From an uncultured Faecalicatena sp. (lineage in GTDB: Bacteria > Bacillota > Clostridia > Lachnospirales > Lachnospiraceae): a DNA stretch of 64,000 bases. A model generated the notes under the pieces. The model made no database searches. It saw only the letters and a list, made by a program, of their open reading frames with translations, and had not been told where the DNA came from. A program made the position numbers and the translations under genes. The stretch is from the NCBI GenBank assembly GCA_902489075.1, contig CABTYO010000007.1, positions 1 to 64,000 on the forward strand, given 5' to 3'. Positions 53,181 through 62,478 of the stretch are shown in pieces; position 1 is the stretch's first letter, and every line of letters begins with the position of its first letter.

Positions 53181-53198
53181 TATGTGATTATTCACATA
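53181..53198. promoter_or_regulatory. Perfect palindrome upstream of the GGDEF gene
   Basis: TATGTGA (53181-53187), TTAT, TCACATA (53192-53198). The half-site TGTGA/TCACA is that of CRP/FNR-family regulators, but the four-base centre is FNR-like rather than CRP-like. It lies 38 bp before the GGDEF start. Confidence 0.45.
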
Positions 53199-53236
53199 TG
53201 TAATCGCATAGGTAAGGGAAAGGAAGCGCTCATAAT

Positions 53237-55210
53237 ATGCAGAAGAAGATTATACCCGCTATCCTTACAGCTGCATTGATTATTTCAGGTTTTTTCGCAT
53301 TATATTCAATCGGCAATGTACAGGGGAATGCCAGAGTTGTCAATTATACTGGTATTGTTCGTGGCGCCACTCAAAAACTGGTTAAAAAAGAATTGAACGG
53401 AGAAAAGGATGATGCACTGATTGGACGTCTGGACGGAATTATCAGGGAACTTCAGACAGGGCAGGGCACCAATGATCTGATATGCTTAAAGGATAAGACA
53501 TTTCAGGATCAGATGGTGATTGTTCAGGAAAAGTGGGAAGAGATAAAGGATGAGATCCAAAGCGTCCGCCAGGGTGGAGGTCACGAACAGCTCTATCAGT
53601 TGAGCGAAGATTATTTTACGGAGACGGATATCGCAGTGCATGACGCAGAGGAATATACAGAACGAAGAGTCCAGCACGCTAAGCTGGGACTGAGCCTCCT
53701 GACTGTGATCTGGCTGCTGATTGTTGGATTTGTCGGATTCTTTACATCTCGTATTACCAGGCGGCAGCATGAGCTGGAGCAGATTGAAGATGAAAACCGT
53801 AAGAAGAGCGAATATCTTTCAGTACTGGCCAAGCAGCTGCAGGCTCCGATGAATGAAATGTCAGAGCTTTTATATATTACCGATATCGATACATATGAAC
53901 TGCTGTTTCTGAATGAAGCAGGACAGCGCTCTTTTCATATCACTAATTTCTACGGTCAGAAGTGTTATGAAGTGTTGCAGGGACGGGACAGCCCCTGTCC
54001 GTTCTGCAATAATGAGAACCTCAAAGAGGGAGAGAATATCAGCTGGGAATATACCAATCCTGTCACCTCGCGGCATTATCTGTTAAAAGACCGCAAGATC
54101 GTCTGGGATAACCGCAATGCGAGGATGGAGATTGCCTTTGACCTGACGGAAAGCGAGAACAAGAAGCAGCAGCTGCAGTATCTGCTGGATGCAGAGCAGA
54201 TGATTGTAGACTGTATCCATATTCTTTACAAAAAGCAGAACGTCGACCAGAATATATATGAGGTACTGGCCCTGCTGGGAAAATTTCTTTCCGCTGACTG
54301 GGCATTTTATATAAGCTTAGATCAAAATAAAATGGTTCAAAAGCAGGAATGGCACAGAGATGGACTGGAGGCCCCGAAGATACAGTACCAGAATATCCCT
54401 CAGGAGATCACAGAACGATGGATCCGGTCATTTGAGAAGCAAAAGTGTCTTATTATTGAAGACGTCGAATACCTGAAAGAAGAGGAGCCGGAAGAATACA
54501 GCATGCTGAAGCAATATGATATTCACTGTATGATTGCTTCTTCGCTGGAGTATAATGGGGGAATCAGTGGTTTTATCGGATTGAACAATCCTCCTGCTGA
54601 CAGGGTACAACATATTGTGTCATTTTTACAGACACTCAGTTATTTCATTGACATGTCGATTCAGCAGGATATTGCTCAGAATCAGCTTGCACAGTTAAGC
54701 TATCACGATATGCTGACATCTTTCTATAACAGAAACCGGTATATGGAGGATGTGGAGAAGTTTACAAAGATGGATAAGAAGATCGGTGTCATCTATCTGG
54801 ATATCAATGGTCTGAAAGATATCAATGATACATATGGACATGCATGCGGCGATGAAGTGATCACTGCGGCTGCCGGCTACATGAAAAAAGTATTTCCTGA
54901 GGATCATATCTACAGAATCGGCGGTGACGAGTTTGTAATCCTGTGCCTGCACATGGATGAAGAGAGCTTCTACGCTCATGTCAGACGTCTGAAAGACCTT
55001 GTTCAGGAAAATGAATATCTGAAAATCGCGCTTGGCTATCGCTGGTCCCGGCATTCCGGTGATATCCTGCATATGATCAAAGAAGCAGATGCAGATATGT
55101 ATGAGGATAAGCGGATTTATTATCAGAATCATTCCAAATCCCGGCGCTACCGCCACAACAGCGATGATGCGCCGACGGATGATATGCCGATGACAGAAGA
55201 GGATGTCTGA
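53237..55210 (+). CDS. Membrane PAS-GAF-GGDEF diguanylate cyclase
   Basis: A 657-residue signalling protein. An N-terminal helix (7-25) and a second at about 153-173 enclose a helical periplasm-facing sensor. A PAS domain (about 205-310) has the Cys pair in SPCPFCNN, a GAF-like domain spans about 320-475, and a GGDEF domain (about 490-640) has LSYHDMLTSFYNRNRYMEDV, GVIYLDINGLKDINDTYGH and IYRIGGDEF (GGDEF at 562-566). No EAL domain and no clear R-x-x-D inhibitory site were found. It should make cyclic di-GMP at the membrane. A palindrome 38 bp upstream may control it. Confidence 0.87.
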   Translation: MQKKIIPAILTAALIISGFFALYSIGNVQGNARVVNYTGIVRGATQKLVKKELNGEKDDALIGRLDGIIRELQTGQGTNDLICLKDKTFQDQMVIVQEKWEEIKDEIQSVRQGGGHEQLYQLSEDYFTETDIAVHDAEEYTERRVQHAKLGLSLLTVIWLLIVGFVGFFTSRITRRQHELEQIEDENRKKSEYLSVLAKQLQAPMNEMSELLYITDIDTYELLFLNEAGQRSFHITNFYGQKCYEVLQGRDSPCPFCNNENLKEGENISWEYTNPVTSRHYLLKDRKIVWDNRNARMEIAFDLTESENKKQQLQYLLDAEQMIVDCIHILYKKQNVDQNIYEVLALLGKFLSADWAFYISLDQNKMVQKQEWHRDGLEAPKIQYQNIPQEITERWIRSFEKQKCLIIEDVEYLKEEEPEEYSMLKQYDIHCMIASSLEYNGGISGFIGLNNPPADRVQHIVSFLQTLSYFIDMSIQQDIAQNQLAQLSYHDMLTSFYNRNRYMEDVEKFTKMDKKIGVIYLDINGLKDINDTYGHACGDEVITAAAGYMKKVFPEDHIYRIGGDEFVILCLHMDEESFYAHVRRLKDLVQENEYLKIALGYRWSRHSGDILHMIKEADADMYEDKRIYYQNHSKSRRYRHNSDDAPTDDMPMTEEDV

Positions 55211-55340
55211 GAATATAGAGGTACATTCCGTAATACCATTCAGGCAAAAAATGAACCATTTGGGCAGAGATTCCCATTCCTTATAATGCTTGATTTATAA
55301 TCATCTATATCAAGACAGAAATGGGAGGAAGACAGTACAA

Positions 55341-55796
55341 ATGGCAAGACGAACAAAAATATGGGAGATTATTAAAAATGCAGGCTATGAGCCGCTGGAA
55401 GATGAAATGATCATTGTATCCTATGCCCCGGAGAATCTAAGCGATGCGATTATAAGGTTTTTGGGATGCAGTAATCAGTTTTTTGTATTACAGATCTGCA
55501 GGGATACACTGGTTTTAGTACCTTTTAGTAAAATGACCATGGGTCTGAAGAAAGAAGTCGCTCTGGAGATTCCATTTACTACCATAAAAGAGATTCAAGT
55601 GGAAGAACATGGACTGAATTATACGATAATCATTGAGACAGATCAGGATATCATCCGCTTCTCAACCCAGCAGAAGGAGCTGAGTGACTTCCGCACCGCA
55701 GGTTTACTGGGCGGGATGGGAGATCTGGAAAAGAACTGGCATAAGGAGAATCTGGATCATACGCTGCAGGCATTGAAAGAAATTAGACGTGATTGA
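55341..55796 (+). CDS. Conserved protein of unknown function (PH/YokE-like)
   Basis: A 151-residue soluble protein: MARRTKIWEIIKNAGYEPLE, then a beta-rich core with LVLVPFSKMTMGLKKEVAL, IPFTTIKEIQVEE and DIIRFSTQQKELSDF. The pattern of strands around phenylalanine-rich loops resembles bacterial PH (YokE/YvbH) domains, which is a tentative fold guess. The frame is open to 55290, but GGGAGGA at 55323-55329 supports the ATG at 55341. It lies between the GGDEF gene and proC with no clear link. Confidence 0.55.
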   Translation: MARRTKIWEIIKNAGYEPLEDEMIIVSYAPENLSDAIIRFLGCSNQFFVLQICRDTLVLVPFSKMTMGLKKEVALEIPFTTIKEIQVEEHGLNYTIIIETDQDIIRFSTQQKELSDFRTAGLLGGMGDLEKNWHKENLDHTLQALKEIRRD

Positions 55797-55845
55797 AAAT
55801 CCGGAAAGGTTTATTTGAAATAAAATGAAAAGGAGTGACACCAAC

Positions 55846-56619
55846 ATGAAAATAGGATTCATTGGTTTTGGGAGTATGGCACAGGCGATTGTCAGCGGCT
55901 GGCGCATGAAAGGACAGGAGTTGGAAATTCGTGCCTGTGCAGGACATTATGAAAAGCTGAAGGAGAATGCCGAGAAAATGGGTGTCATTCCGTGTAAGGA
56001 TGGCGGAGAGGTCGTTTTACACTCAGATATCATTATACTGGCAGTCAAACCGGATCAGATGGAAGAGGCTGTGCAGCCGGTCAGGGAGTTATTAAATGAA
56101 AAAATCGTTGTTTCCATTGCAGCGGGTTACACTTACGACAAGTTTGAACAGTTATGTCCAGAAGGAACGGCACATATTTCTACAATCCCGAATACACCAA
56201 TTGGGGTAGCAGAAGGAATCTTAGTGACGGAAGAAGTCCATTCTTTAAATAAAGAGCAGTTTGAACAGTTCCAAAAGGCCTTTGAGTCTATCTCTAAGAT
56301 TGTCCTGGTAGACACAGAACATGTCTCCATTGCAGGAACCATAGCCGGATGCGCACCAGCTTATACCGCAATGTATATTGAGGCACTGGCGGATGCCGGG
56401 GTAAAACACGGACTTAAGAGAGACACCGCATATGAACTGGCAGCGAAGATGGTTGTGGGGACAGGGGCTTTATACCTGTCAACGAAGAAACATCCGGGAG
56501 CTATGAAGGACGAAGTATGCTCACCGGGAGGAACTACAATCAGAGGGGTGGCATCTCTGGAAAAGAATGCGTTCCGTGGAATTGTAATCGAGGCAATTGA
56601 TGAGGTGGAAGAAGCCTGA
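55846..56619 (+). CDS. proC: Pyrroline-5-carboxylate reductase
   Basis: A 257-residue enzyme that reduces 1-pyrroline-5-carboxylate to proline with NAD(P)H. The Rossmann start is MKIGFIGFGSMAQAIVSGW. Further family motifs are DIIILAVKPDQM, VVSIAAGYTYDKF, ISTIPNTPIGV, GCAPAYTAMYIEALADAGV and the signature DEVCSPGGTTIRGV. The ATG at 55825 is in frame, but AAGGAG at about 55829 fits the start at 55846. A perfect hairpin follows at 56631. It is a housekeeping gene among accessory loci. Confidence 0.95.
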   Translation: MKIGFIGFGSMAQAIVSGWRMKGQELEIRACAGHYEKLKENAEKMGVIPCKDGGEVVLHSDIIILAVKPDQMEEAVQPVRELLNEKIVVSIAAGYTYDKFEQLCPEGTAHISTIPNTPIGVAEGILVTEEVHSLNKEQFEQFQKAFESISKIVLVDTEHVSIAGTIAGCAPAYTAMYIEALADAGVKHGLKRDTAYELAAKMVVGTGALYLSTKKHPGAMKDEVCSPGGTTIRGVASLEKNAFRGIVIEAIDEVEEA

Positions 56620-56630
56620 GAAAAGTAAAA

Positions 56631-56664
56631 TTAAGCAGTGTTTCTGGGATGAAACACTGCTTAA
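56631..56664 (+). terminator. Hairpin terminator behind proC
   Basis: The perfect 14-bp stem TTAAGCAGTGTTTC (56631-56644) / GAAACACTGCTTAA (56651-56664) has a six-base loop and weakly T-rich flanks (CTCGTTTAAT). Confidence 0.65.
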
Positions 56665-56721
56665 AGCTCGTTTAATCTAAGTATCAATATTCACAACCAA
56701 AGTCGAAAGGAGAGACACAGT

Positions 56722-56916
56722 ATGAAAAGAAGTTATCAGGTTTTGATCAGTATCATTGCAATTGTATCCAGTATTCTATCCGCAAGTATTGGTTTTGGGT
56801 TTGTTGGAGGGAGCAGTCAATCATTTCTTGTCAGGTTTCTCTGTGATTTTGCATTTATAATTACACCAATCAGTACGATCTGGCTGGTGATCGCATTGAT
56901 CAGAAAAGGAAAATAA
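56722..56916 (+). CDS. Small two-helix membrane protein
   Basis: A 64-residue protein with two predicted transmembrane helices (about 6-29 and 38-58: VLISIIAIVSSILSASIG, FIITPISTIWLVIALI) and a basic end (RKGK). AAAGGAGAG sits 11 bases before the ATG. It lies 16 bp before the module D response regulator and is probably part of that operon, perhaps as a small accessory of the kinase or transporter. No family is recognised. Confidence 0.6.
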   Translation: MKRSYQVLISIIAIVSSILSASIGFGFVGGSSQSFLVRFLCDFAFIITPISTIWLVIALIRKGK

Positions 56917-56932
56917 AACAGGAGCAGCATAT

Positions 56933-57628
56933 ATGAAAATTTTATTAGTAGAGGATGATCCTGAGATCAGGGGAATGCTTAAGGACTATTTGACATGTGA
57001 GAATTTTGAGGTGGTATGTGCGGCAGATGGCGAGGAAGCGTGTGAAAAATTTGCAGACAATATATTCAGCATTGTCCTTCTGGACCTAATGATCCCTAAA
57101 ATCAGCGGAATGGATGTGATGCAGCATATTCGCCGAATCAGTACCGTTCCCATTATTATCATATCAGCGAAAGATACGGAACTGGATAAAACACTGGGAT
57201 TAGGGCTGGGGGCGGATGACTATATTACGAAGCCGTTTTCCGTTACCGAGGTACTGGCGCGGATTAAGGCAAATATCCGGAGAAGCACCCAGTATGCAGT
57301 ACCTGCTCAGCCGGAGGAACCCAAGCTGCTGACAATGGGAGAACTTGTGATGAATCTGTCCGATTATACAGTTAGTAAGGCAGGAGTAAAGCTGGATCTG
57401 ACGGCAAAGGAATTCGATATCCTGAAACTCCTTATGAAGAATCCGAAAAAGGTCTACACCAAAGCTCAGTTATATTCCCAGATCTGGAAGGATGCCTATA
57501 TGGGAGATGAGAATGCAGTCAATGTGCATATCAGCAGACTCCGCAACAAGATTGAAGAGAACCCCCGTGAACCCAGGTTTATCATTACTGTGTGGGGAAT
57601 TGGGTATAAGTTAGGAGAAGTCTCATGA
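56933..57628 (+). CDS. OmpR-family response regulator (module D)
   Basis: A 231-residue regulator. The receiver has EDD at 7-9, phospho-acceptor Asp51 in IVLLDLMIPKISGMD and Lys in DDYITKPFS. The winged helix has LTAKEFDILKLLMKN and ends FIITVWGIGYKLG. Its stop overlaps the kinase start by four bases. It probably controls the Bcr-type ABC exporter genes downstream, as in lantibiotic and bacitracin self-protection systems of Firmicutes. Confidence 0.92.
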   Translation: MKILLVEDDPEIRGMLKDYLTCENFEVVCAADGEEACEKFADNIFSIVLLDLMIPKISGMDVMQHIRRISTVPIIIISAKDTELDKTLGLGLGADDYITKPFSVTEVLARIKANIRRSTQYAVPAQPEEPKLLTMGELVMNLSDYTVSKAGVKLDLTAKEFDILKLLMKNPKKVYTKAQLYSQIWKDAYMGDENAVNVHISRLRNKIEENPREPRFIITVWGIGYKLGEVS

Positions 57629-58566
57629 GTGATTCCACAATCATATTTCTGCTGTCGGTGGCGCTCGCGGTTCTGACCGTTGTGATTATTTATCAGCAGT
57701 ATATGTACCGGACAGGGATTCAGGCAGAATTAAGAGCAGTCAGTAAGAAACTGGAAGAAATAGTGGATGCCGGCAGTGATGAGAAAGTCATGGCTTTTAC
57801 GGATCATCCGGCTCTGAAAGAACTGCTGGCACAGATCAACCGTCTGCTTATGGAATGCCAGAAGACAAAAGCCAGTTATCGGCGCTCGGAAGTGTCTTCC
57901 AAGAAGATGCTCTCGAATGTTTCCCATGATATTAAGACTCCGATGACGGTCATTCTGGGGTATTTGGAAATCATCCGCCTGAATGGGGACCCGGACCATG
58001 TGATGCTTAAAAAGGTGGAGGCAAAGGCCCAGCGGGTGATGGAACTGATCAATCAGTTCTTCACACTGGCAAAGCTGGAGGCGGGTGATACGGACATCGA
58101 ACTCAGCAGAATGAACATGAATGAAGCCTGCCGGGAAAATATCCTGGACTTTTATGAACTTCTGACACAGAAGGAATTTCAGATTGAGATCGGGATTCCA
58201 GAGGAAAACCTCTATGCACAGGCTGACCCGGATGCGCTCCAGAGAATCCTGTTTAATCTGATTTCCAATGCAATACGTTACGGAGCGGACGGAAAATATC
58301 TGGGGCTGACACTGCGCTGTGATGATGAATTTGTATATATCGATGTGGCCGATAAAGGAAAGGGGATTGAAAAGGCGTACGCAGACACTGTTTTTGAACG
58401 GTTGTACACCATGGAGGATTCCCGAAACAGAGACATGCAGGGAAATGGTCTGGGGCTGACCATCGCGAAAAACCTAGCACAGCAGATGGGCGGTGATGTG
58501 ACACTGGTAAGTGAACCTTTCGTAGAAACCGTATTTACTGTGAAATTAAAGAGAATTACCTATTAA
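57625..58566 (+). CDS. Sensor histidine kinase (module D)
   Basis: A 313-residue kinase with a single N-terminal helix (about 5-23), no extracellular domain, a short helical linker, HisKA with His101 in LSNVSHDIKTPMTVILGYLE, and an ATPase domain with NLISNAIRYGADG, DKGKGI, FERLYTMED and GNGLGLTIAKNL. The lack of an outer sensor implies that it reads the membrane state or a partner protein, possibly the small membrane protein at 56722 or the exporter. The four-base overlap with the regulator couples their translation. Confidence 0.9.
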   Translation: MSDSTIIFLLSVALAVLTVVIIYQQYMYRTGIQAELRAVSKKLEEIVDAGSDEKVMAFTDHPALKELLAQINRLLMECQKTKASYRRSEVSSKKMLSNVSHDIKTPMTVILGYLEIIRLNGDPDHVMLKKVEAKAQRVMELINQFFTLAKLEAGDTDIELSRMNMNEACRENILDFYELLTQKEFQIEIGIPEENLYAQADPDALQRILFNLISNAIRYGADGKYLGLTLRCDDEFVYIDVADKGKGIEKAYADTVFERLYTMEDSRNRDMQGNGLGLTIAKNLAQQMGGDVTLVSEPFVETVFTVKLKRITY

Positions 58567-58667
58567 CATTTCTCATCCTTTTCCGAAGAAAGAAATTCGT
58601 AAGATTTATTCAAGAGTTTTGAAAACCTATACGGATATAATAACAGGTAAGAAAGGGGGCACAACAC

Positions 58668-59579
58668 ATGCCATACATGATACAGACAAACGATCTTACC
58701 AAAATAATAGGAGAAAAGGAACTGGTCTCCAATGTCAATATCCATATTCCAAAAGGAAAGGTTTACGGATTCCTTGGACCCAACGGTGCCGGAAAAACGA
58801 CAGTGATGAAGATGATCACGAACCTGTGGAAACCGACCACGGGGACCATCGAACTTTTCGGGGAAACATTAACTCCGAAATCTTACGATGTTTTAAAGAG
58901 AATGGGGAGCATCATTGAGTTTCCAATCTTTTATGAACATATGACAGGAAAAGAAAACCTACAGCTTCACTGTGAGTACATGGGCTATTATGACAAGAAC
59001 AGCATTCAGGAGGCCCTGAAAATGCTGGACCTGACAGGCGCAGCAGAAAAATCAGTAAAAAGTTATTCTCTGGGAATGAAGCAGCGCCTTGGAATTGCGA
59101 GAGCGATCATTGGCCGGCCTGAGCTTCTGATTCTGGATGAGCCGACCAACGGTCTTGATCCTGCCGGTATGAAGCAGATCCGTGACCTGTTGAAAATGCT
59201 CAGCACAGAATATGGGATTACCGTAATGATTTCCAGCCATCTCCTTTCGGAGATCGAAAGCGCAGCCGACATGGTGGGGATCATCCATCATGGCAGACTA
59301 TTGGAAGAAATCAGCATGAAGGATATCCAGGAGATGAACCTGAATTATATTGAACTGACCGTGACGGATACCAGAAGAGCAGCTTTTATACTGACTGAAA
59401 AGCTGGAACTTACCAACTTCAAAATCATGGAAGAGGGAAAAATCCGCATCTATGATCAGAAAGCAACGACTCAGGAGATCACCAAAATGCTGACGCTTAA
59501 TGATGTCGAGATCTCTGCCATCAGTAAAAAGACGGAATCCCTGGAAGACTATTTTCTGAAAATAACGGCGGAGGTGTAG
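58668..59579 (+). CDS. Bcr/lantibiotic-type ABC exporter ATP-binding protein (module D)
   Basis: A 303-residue ATPase of the BcrA / lantibiotic-immunity F type. It has Walker A GPNGAGKTT, signature YSLGMKQRLGIARAI, Walker B LLILDEPTNGLDPAG and switch SSHLLSEIE, followed by an 80-residue C-terminal extension typical of this subfamily. AAAGGGGG precedes the ATG and the permease gene starts four bases after its stop. It should energise export or membrane clearance of a peptide antibiotic. Confidence 0.92.
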   Translation: MPYMIQTNDLTKIIGEKELVSNVNIHIPKGKVYGFLGPNGAGKTTVMKMITNLWKPTTGTIELFGETLTPKSYDVLKRMGSIIEFPIFYEHMTGKENLQLHCEYMGYYDKNSIQEALKMLDLTGAAEKSVKSYSLGMKQRLGIARAIIGRPELLILDEPTNGLDPAGMKQIRDLLKMLSTEYGITVMISSHLLSEIESAADMVGIIHHGRLLEEISMKDIQEMNLNYIELTVTDTRRAAFILTEKLELTNFKIMEEGKIRIYDQKATTQEITKMLTLNDVEISAISKKTESLEDYFLKITAEV

Positions 59580-59583
59580 TAAT

Positions 59584-60270
59584 ATGCTCAAATTAATGAA
59601 ACTGGAATGGAAGAAGAACAGACTTGGAAAAGAAATCCGCATCGCTGTAATCACATCGGCTGTGCTTTTATTCTTTATTATGGCAATGACCGGAGAGCTG
59701 GAAGCTTCCGAAACGATTGAATCGTATGGAAAGAGTATGGTCAATACCGCAGTGGAACTGTTCACACATATGACCTACATTATATTTACAGGAGTCATGC
59801 TGGCTTCCTGGGTAGTGAATTCTTATGAAAACAAGACGATTCACCTCATGTTTTCATATCCGATTGACCGAAGGAAGATCCTGCTTTCTAAATTTTTGTC
59901 GGTCTGGACCTTTAACTTTATAGCAATTATTCTGACGAAGATTCTGATCTATGCAGTTTTGCTGCTGACCAGTTCATATACGCGGATCTCGACAGAAAGT
60001 ATTAAAATCGGGGAACTGTCTTTCTGGCTGAATATCATTCTGAGTTCGGCGGCGATGGTAAGCATCAGCTTTATCTCACTACTGGTGGGGATGAAAATGA
60101 AATCCTCCAGGGCGGCAATCGTTGCAGCAGTGATCGTAGCTGTCCTGACACAGGGAAGCATCGGGGATTATACCCTGAGTAAAAGCGTCACCTTTTATGT
60201 CATTCTGTTGACACTGGCTGCGGTATCCGTCTATCTGTCCGTGTATAACGTGGAGATAAAAGATGTATAA
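59584..60270 (+). CDS. ABC-2 type permease, BcrB-like (module D)
   Basis: A 228-residue membrane protein with six predicted helices (about 22-39, 62-82, 102-124, 140-165, 172-190, 200-218). MLKLMKLEWKKNRLG is the usual amphipathic N-terminus, and SYENKTIHLMFSYPIDRRKI is the cytoplasmic coupling loop of BcrB/ABC-2 permeases. GGAGGTG lies inside the end of the ATPase gene. Together with the ATPase it forms the module D exporter. Only one permease gene is present, so it probably works as a homodimer. Confidence 0.87.
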   Translation: MLKLMKLEWKKNRLGKEIRIAVITSAVLLFFIMAMTGELEASETIESYGKSMVNTAVELFTHMTYIIFTGVMLASWVVNSYENKTIHLMFSYPIDRRKILLSKFLSVWTFNFIAIILTKILIYAVLLLTSSYTRISTESIKIGELSFWLNIILSSAAMVSISFISLLVGMKMKSSRAAIVAAVIVAVLTQGSIGDYTLSKSVTFYVILLTLAAVSVYLSVYNVEIKDV

Positions 60271-60342
60271 AATTTTATTTTAATTTTAAAGGCAAGTGTG
60301 TTATGATAGTCTATATTAAATTTACATTGGAGAAGACAGACT

Positions 60343-61059
60343 ATGAAAAAAGCACTTTTAACATTAATGCTGGCGGCAGTACTATGCATCCCCGGATGCA
60401 GTGGGGACAAAAAGCCCAGTGCTTCCACCACAAAAGAAGTAGATCAATTTGCAAATGATATGAAAGAAAAGGCTGGAAATGGCATTATATCACCCAGTGA
60501 GTCCGTAACGAAGGCAATTTCAAAGAAGTGGAATGTGATAGAGAATGACGATGTCTATGTACTGGAAACAGACGGGACAGGAAGTAAAAATGGAGAGGAC
60601 TTTACCTTTGAATGCGGTTTTGATGAAGATAACCATATTACATTACGCATCAAGCTGGATCAGGATAAGGAAGAGCTTTACGCCATAACAACCGATACAA
60701 CCGGCTATGGCATTAATCTGGCCTCCTTGAACGGTGGGAAAGACATCTCCCTTCTTCCGGCTGATCTGGAATTCCTGGATATGTCAGATGAACGTGCTGC
60801 AGCGATCCTTGGAGAATGGGCTGACGAAAGCGGTAATAAATATCTTTTCGAAAAAGATTTTAAAATGGAGATCAAAGGGTCTGACGAGAATACAAAAGGA
60901 ACCTACAGTGTGGTAACGAACGCAGAGGGAAAGACGCTGTTGAATCTTGTTGTATCGGGCGGGACCCTGGAATTTGAGTTTACACTGAATGATGGAAATG
61001 GGGAGATGGAGCTTAAAAGCCCCGGAACCGATACGGTGCATCACTGGACGAAACAGTAG
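60343..61059 (+). CDS. Lipoprotein of unknown function
   Basis: A 238-residue secreted lipoprotein. The signal peptide MKKALLTLMLAAVLCIPGC has its lipobox Cys at 19, followed by a Ser/Thr/Lys linker and two beta-rich repeats. The last domain (from about 150: GEWADESGNKYLFEKDFKM, KGTYSVVTNAEGK, ENTK) resembles lipocalin- or DUF5640-like strands often seen in Clostridia lipoproteins. TTGGAGAAG precedes the start. It is 72 bp behind the module D permease and may be co-transcribed as an envelope partner, though TATGAT at 60302-60307 could be a separate promoter. Confidence 0.7.
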   Translation: MKKALLTLMLAAVLCIPGCSGDKKPSASTTKEVDQFANDMKEKAGNGIISPSESVTKAISKKWNVIENDDVYVLETDGTGSKNGEDFTFECGFDEDNHITLRIKLDQDKEELYAITTDTTGYGINLASLNGGKDISLLPADLEFLDMSDERAAAILGEWADESGNKYLFEKDFKMEIKGSDENTKGTYSVVTNAEGKTLLNLVVSGGTLEFEFTLNDGNGEMELKSPGTDTVHHWTKQ

Positions 61060-61116
61060 AAGCGGTAATTTTGCAGAGTACTGCTATTGGACTTAGATGT
61101 CCTTTGAGGCAGAAAA

Positions 61117-61146
61117 GAAATCCCAGGGGGAAGCTCCTGGGATTTC
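61117..61146. terminator. Bidirectional terminator between convergent genes
   Basis: GAAATCCCAGG (61117-61127) and CCTGGGATTTC (61136-61146) form an 11-bp stem with an eight-base loop. TTTTCT follows on the minus side and CTTTATTTTG on the plus side. Confidence 0.8.
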
Positions 61147-61152
61147 CTGACT

Positions 61153-62478
61153 TTATTTTGATTTTAACGGAAATGTAACAAAGAACGCAGCCCCGCCGCC
61201 CTCTGTATCTTTTACCCCGACTTTTCCATGCAGCATTTTGGCAAGTTCTTCTGCAATACTCAGTCCCAGTCCGAAATGTGATTTATCCGTATGGGCCTTA
61301 TCCGCACAGTAAAATCTGTCAAAAAGAAAAGGCTTGTCTTCCTCTGCAATTCCCATTCCATGGTCTGTCACACAGAAGGTGATGTCTTTTCCTGTCAACT
61401 CTGTCTGAATCTGGATATCCGTCTGGCTCTGTGAATGCTCAAGAGCATTATCCATATAGATACTTAAGATCTGCATCAGGCGTTCTTTGTCTGTATAGAG
61501 AGCCGGATAACTGCATTCAGAGAGATCCAGCGATAAAGAGATTCCTTTCTTCTGGCAGAGTGGTTCGTACGTTTCATAAAGTGTGATCAGCAGTGTATCG
61601 ATATCCACAGAGCTCTGATTCAGTGTCCAGATCCCTGCATCCGAGGAGGCCAGAAGGAGCATATCCTTCACTAGGCGAGACATGCGCATACATTCGTTAT
61701 CCATGGTCCTGACCGCCTTCTTAAGCCGGGAATCTTCCAGGTCCAGGCTGTGGATGAGATCCAGGTTCACCAGCAGCACCGCCAGGGGGGATTTCAGCTC
61801 ATGGGAAGCAGACGCGACAAATTCTTTCTGGCTTTTCAGAGCACGTTCAGTCGGTTCCAGTGCCCTTTTTAACAGCAGATGGCTGATGAAAAGAACACAG
61901 ACCAGGGCAGCAAGCCACACCATGACATAAAAGACAAGATGTCCTTTAAGCTGCTCCCATAAGTTTTTTTGCTGATATAACAATGTCAGGTCATAAGCAT
62001 TTCCATTTTTCGAGACAATCTGAGCAGGAATTCCCCAGTAGCGGTCATTCGAAGTCCCTTTGATTTCGAAGACTCCCTGTTGTGTTGTTGCAGTCGCTTT
62101 TCCAAATACATCAGCTTGGGGTGTCTTGGATTTCAGAGCCGTCTGTGTGCCGGACTGTTCTTCAAGACGTTCTAAAAGAAAATCTGTTTTGGTAGGAAAG
62201 GTAATCCTGCTTTGATACACCAGGCTGCCGTCGGAGGTTTTAAGCAGACAGAAAATGGAATACTTTTCTTCATAGGGCAAAACAGAGGCTTCCATATCCT
62301 GATCGTGATCCTCAAGCTGGTAGATCAGCAGGGTAGCCATTCTCTGAAACAGGGTGTTCTCATTCATTTTTTCTGTCTTTAAATCATTCACAAGGACGAT
62401 GCCAATGATCAGAGTAATGATCAGCATAATCGCCCCTGCAAAGAGCAGATGTAATTTCTTATATAATCGATCAAGCAT
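61153..62478 (-). CDS. Sensor histidine kinase with extracellular domain (module E)
   Basis: A 441-residue kinase. Its helices at about 11-30 and 182-200 enclose a 150-residue extracellular sensor. HisKA has His226 in VASASHELKSPLAVLLVNLD. The ATPase domain shows IYMDNALEHSQS, VTDHGMGIAEED, FDRFYCADK and FGLGLSIAEEL. The frame is open to 62508, but ATG 62478 overlaps the regulator end by eight bases and starts MLDRLYKKLHLLFAG. Unlike modules B and D it has a true outer sensor domain. Confidence 0.9.
   Translation of the reverse strand: MLDRLYKKLHLLFAGAIMLIITLIIGIVLVNDLKTEKMNENTLFQRMATLLIYQLEDHDQDMEASVLPYEEKYSIFCLLKTSDGSLVYQSRITFPTKTDFLLERLEEQSGTQTALKSKTPQADVFGKATATTQQGVFEIKGTSNDRYWGIPAQIVSKNGNAYDLTLLYQQKNLWEQLKGHLVFYVMVWLAALVCVLFISHLLLKRALEPTERALKSQKEFVASASHELKSPLAVLLVNLDLIHSLDLEDSRLKKAVRTMDNECMRMSRLVKDMLLLASSDAGIWTLNQSSVDIDTLLITLYETYEPLCQKKGISLSLDLSECSYPALYTDKERLMQILSIYMDNALEHSQSQTDIQIQTELTGKDITFCVTDHGMGIAEEDKPFLFDRFYCADKAHTDKSHFGLGLSIAEELAKMLHGKVGVKDTEGGGAAFFVTFPLKSK

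Larger units (their letters stand above)
52884..53236. other. About 350 bp upstream of the GGDEF gene
   Basis: No intact gene is present. It holds an ATG-initiated 25-codon frame at 52930 with an RBS-like GGGAGAG, the LuxR-type fragment listed separately, and an A+T-rich leader with the palindrome at 53181. Confidence 0.45.
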
